A DNA stretch of 64,000 nucleotides from Burkholderia sp. WSM2232 (GTDB lineage: Bacteria > Pseudomonadota > Gammaproteobacteria > Burkholderiales > Burkholderiaceae): the NCBI RefSeq assembly GCF_000472545.1, contig NZ_KI421432.1, positions 310,001 to 374,000 on the forward strand, given 5' to 3'. A program made the translations under genes and the position numbers. Positions 61,987 to 64,000 of this stretch are shown here, one piece after another. The notes beneath the pieces were generated by a model, which saw nothing but the letters and a program-made list of their open reading frames with translations, made no database searches and was not told the origin of the DNA. The number at the start of each line of letters is the position of its first letter. Position 1 is the stretch's first letter.

Positions 61987-64000
61987 ATGAAAGCCATTTC
62001 AGGGGGCATCCGCTACCTTAACCGGATAGTGTCCGACGCCGCGAAGGTCTCCGACTACAGCGTATTGGCTGTGGGCCTGATCGGCACCATTGGACATCCG
62101 CTGTACTGGTTCTGGTGGACGTTTGTCGATCCCCAGCCGAACGAGAACCTGCTGATGCGTGTTTTCGGCACTGCCAGTTGCGCATTGCTGCTTTTGCGGC
62201 GCTTCTGGCCGGCTTCGGTAGTGCGCCTCCTGCCTTGGTATTACTTTGTAACGGTGGCGTACACGCTGCCGTTTTTCTTCACTTACTACCTGCTGGTCGG
62301 CCATTACTCGATGCTCTGGTCCATGGCCGAGCTGGGTATGGTCTTCTTCCTGATCGCGATCTTTCCGTCGTTCGTTGCGTTGTCACTGAATCTCGCCCTC
62401 GGCATCGGAGCTGCCGTGCTGTGCGCGCGCATTGTGGTTCCGCAAGCCGTCCATGTGGATACGCATCTGTTTCTCTACACCTATCTGCCCGTTTTTACGT
62501 TCGGCATTTTTGCAGGCATCACCTTCTCGTACAGCAATCTGAAAGGAATCGTCGCGCAGGCGCGCACGGGAGCGCTGCGCGCGCTGGCCGGCTCGATCGC
62601 TCATGAAATGCGCAATCCGCTCAGCCAGCTCAAGCATGTTCTGGATAGAGTGGAAGAGGTGCTGCCCGCAGCGATGGATCATCACGCGTCGCCCGCTGCG
62701 ACGCAGCGCCGGACCGAGCTGCTGTACCGCCATCTGGCCCACGGCCAGCTTTCCATTGAGCGCGGTTTGCGCATCATCGCAATGACACTCGACGAAGTCA
62801 GCGCAAAAGCGATCCGCTCCGATCAGTTCACGTACGTCAGCGCGGCGGCGGCCACGCGCAAGGCGCTGGAGGAATACGGCTTTAGCGACCAGAACGAGCG
62901 CGCGCGAGTCAGACTCGTGGTGCTCGCGGACTTTACGTTCAAGGTCGACGAAACGGTCTACCTGTTCACGCTGTTCAATCTGATCAAGAACGCGCTTCAT
63001 CATATTGCCGCGCATCCTGCCGCAACGCTCACGCTGACGGTAGACAATCAAACGGTGATCGTGCATGACACCGGACCGGGCATTGCTCCGGAGATGCTGC
63101 CGCATCTTTTCGAGCCGTTTCGCACGGCCAGCAATTCCGCCGGCACGGGGCTCGGGCTTGCTTACTGTCAGCGCGCGATGCGCGCATTTGGCGGCACCAT
63201 CCGTTGCCGCTCCCAGGTCGGCCAGTTCACGCAGTTCACGCTGGAGTTTCCGCCCGTCTCCGATAGCGAGGTCGCGCGGCACGAGCAGGAAGTGTTCGAG
63301 CGCGCCGCCTCGCTCCTTAACGGCAAGCGTATTCTCATTGTCGACAACGATGCAGACCAGCGCGCGCGAACGCGGCGAGCGCTGTCGAAGGCGGGCGCGC
63401 AACCAGGCGAAGCAGCCGACGGCGAGGCGGCGCTCGCTGCGCTCAGCGAGCCCACGCCCTGGGATCTGGTGCTAATGGACATCAACATGCCGGCGCTGGA
63501 CGGCTACACCGCAACCGAGCGGATTCGCGCGGATCGTCGCAATCCGAACTGCAACGCGATGATCGTCGCGTATACGGCGGAGCCCGCTAATGTGGCGCGC
63601 GTTCTCGCACGCCGCGCCGGCATGGATGAATATGTCAGCAAGTCGGCGAGCATTGCCGAGTTGATCGGCGTGCTGCACAAGCTCTTCGAGAGCGGTCATC
63701 GGCATGGTCGCAGCCAACATTTCGACGGCTTCGCAGGCAAAACGATTCTGCTCGCCGACGACGACACCTACAGCAGGCTCGTCGCCAAGGGCTATCTGGA
63801 GCGATTCGGCGCGACGGTCGTCGAAGCCGAGCACGGGCCGGCCGTGCTGGCCCGGCTGCAGGAAGGCGTGGCCATCGACGCCATCGTGATGGACATGAAC
63901 ATGCCGGGCATGGGCGGCGTGGAAACCACCGCGCTGATCCGCGCGCGCACCGACGCTTATGCGAGCTTGCCGATCATTGCGTTGACGAGCCAATCCGACA
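61987..64000 (+). CDS. CqsS-like hybrid sensor histidine kinase with two receiver domains (3' end outside window)
   Basis: I translated this frame by hand from ATG 61987; it is open to the window end (671 codons). About six membrane segments lie in residues 20-190 (including GLIGTIGHPLYWFWWTFVDP, YTLPFFFTYYLLVG), closely recalling the CAI-1 receptor CqsS of Vibrio, as does the kinase core: His206 in SIAHEMRNPLSQLKH, DTGPGIAPEMLPHLFEPF, then AGTGLGLAYCQRAMRAFGG. Receiver domain 1 has Asp498 (LVLMDINMPALDG); a second begins near residue 585 with Asp636 (IVMDMNMPGMGG). The end of receiver 2 and any further domain lie beyond the window. Family assignment rests on remembered similarity. The ligand is likely a small hydrophobic autoinducer. 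Confidence 0.88.
   Translation, partial: MKAISGGIRYLNRIVSDAAKVSDYSVLAVGLIGTIGHPLYWFWWTFVDPQPNENLLMRVFGTASCALLLLRRFWPASVVRLLPWYYFVTVAYTLPFFFTYYLLVGHYSMLWSMAELGMVFFLIAIFPSFVALSLNLALGIGAAVLCARIVVPQAVHVDTHLFLYTYLPVFTFGIFAGITFSYSNLKGIVAQARTGALRALAGSIAHEMRNPLSQLKHVLDRVEEVLPAAMDHHASPAATQRRTELLYRHLAHGQLSIERGLRIIAMTLDEVSAKAIRSDQFTYVSAAAATRKALEEYGFSDQNERARVRLVVLADFTFKVDETVYLFTLFNLIKNALHHIAAHPAATLTLTVDNQTVIVHDTGPGIAPEMLPHLFEPFRTASNSAGTGLGLAYCQRAMRAFGGTIRCRSQVGQFTQFTLEFPPVSDSEVARHEQEVFERAASLLNGKRILIVDNDADQRARTRRALSKAGAQPGEAADGEAALAALSEPTPWDLVLMDINMPALDGYTATERIRADRRNPNCNAMIVAYTAEPANVARVLARRAGMDEYVSKSASIAELIGVLHKLFESGHRHGRSQHFDGFAGKTILLADDDTYSRLVAKGYLERFGATVVEAEHGPAVLARLQEGVAIDAIVMDMNMPGMGGVETTALIRARTDAYASLPIIALTSQSD

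Noticed and set aside
1..64000. CRISPR arrays, tRNA/rRNA genes, insertion sequences, prophage or conjugation genes
   Set aside because: No regularly spaced repeats, tRNA-like cloverleaf, transposase or phage protein pattern was seen on either strand.

Overview
The window looks like a chromosomal or megaplasmid segment of a catabolically versatile Gram-negative betaproteobacterium, most likely of the Paraburkholderia/Caballeronia/Burkholderia group. This rests on high GC, general-diffusion porins of the Burkholderia type, eight LysR-type or related regulators placed beside transporter and enzyme operons, several Rieske oxygenases and a DUF4148-like lipoprotein. There is no rRNA, tRNA, CRISPR array, phage gene or transposase. 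It reads as consecutive accessory catabolic modules with signalling genes between them.

Region 1 (1-10180) appears to be one regulon. A minus-strand operon (small ORF, MFS importer, PyrK, class-1B PyrD, M20 carbamoylase, PyrC) holds every enzyme needed to take orotate to dihydroorotate, N-carbamoyl-aspartate and aspartate. It is flanked by a Rieske oxygenase (cut by the window edge), a LOG/SLOG nucleotide-binding protein, a frameshifted porin and an XRE-type regulator. A 16-bp palindrome GTCTA-N6-TAGAC occurs upstream of three of these transcription units, and half-sites lie upstream of the regulator.

Region 2 (10182-31795) holds: a LysR/MFS pair; a GAF-GGDEF diguanylate cyclase; an operon of flavin monooxygenase, Rid protein, DUF1028 protein, M20 deacylase and NCS1 permease under a divergent LysR with a textbook T-N11-A box; a Rieske oxygenase with a polyamine/betaine-type ABC importer; a PLP sulfur-amino-acid enzyme; a LysR plus dicarboxylate symporter; and an MHS-type MFS with an orphan binding protein.

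Region 3 (31917-40517) has a hybrid histidine kinase co-transcribed with its periplasmic binding protein, small exported and PRC-barrel proteins, and a LysR/MFS/alpha-beta-hydrolase group. Region 4 (40680-47517) is a complete D-Ala-D-Ala-type dipeptide operon (RpiR, DdpX, five ABC genes). Region 5 (47564-50931) carries an orphan LivK-type binding protein and small lipoproteins.

Region 6 (51197-60670) is devoted to nitro/amino-aromatics. It has a nitroreductase, a porin and a DUF4863 hydroxylaminobenzoate-lyase-like gene. Next to these is an operon of Rieske oxygenase, glutamine-synthetase-like ligase, ferredoxin, ferredoxin reductase and LysR, with a divergent GntR regulator.

Region 7 (60918-64000) pairs a KAS-III-like ketosynthase with a CqsS-like multi-membrane hybrid sensor kinase truncated by the window end. 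This is a candidate cell-cell signalling pair. The strongest candidates for something undescribed are the XRE/palindrome orotate regulon and the ketosynthase/CqsS-like pair.
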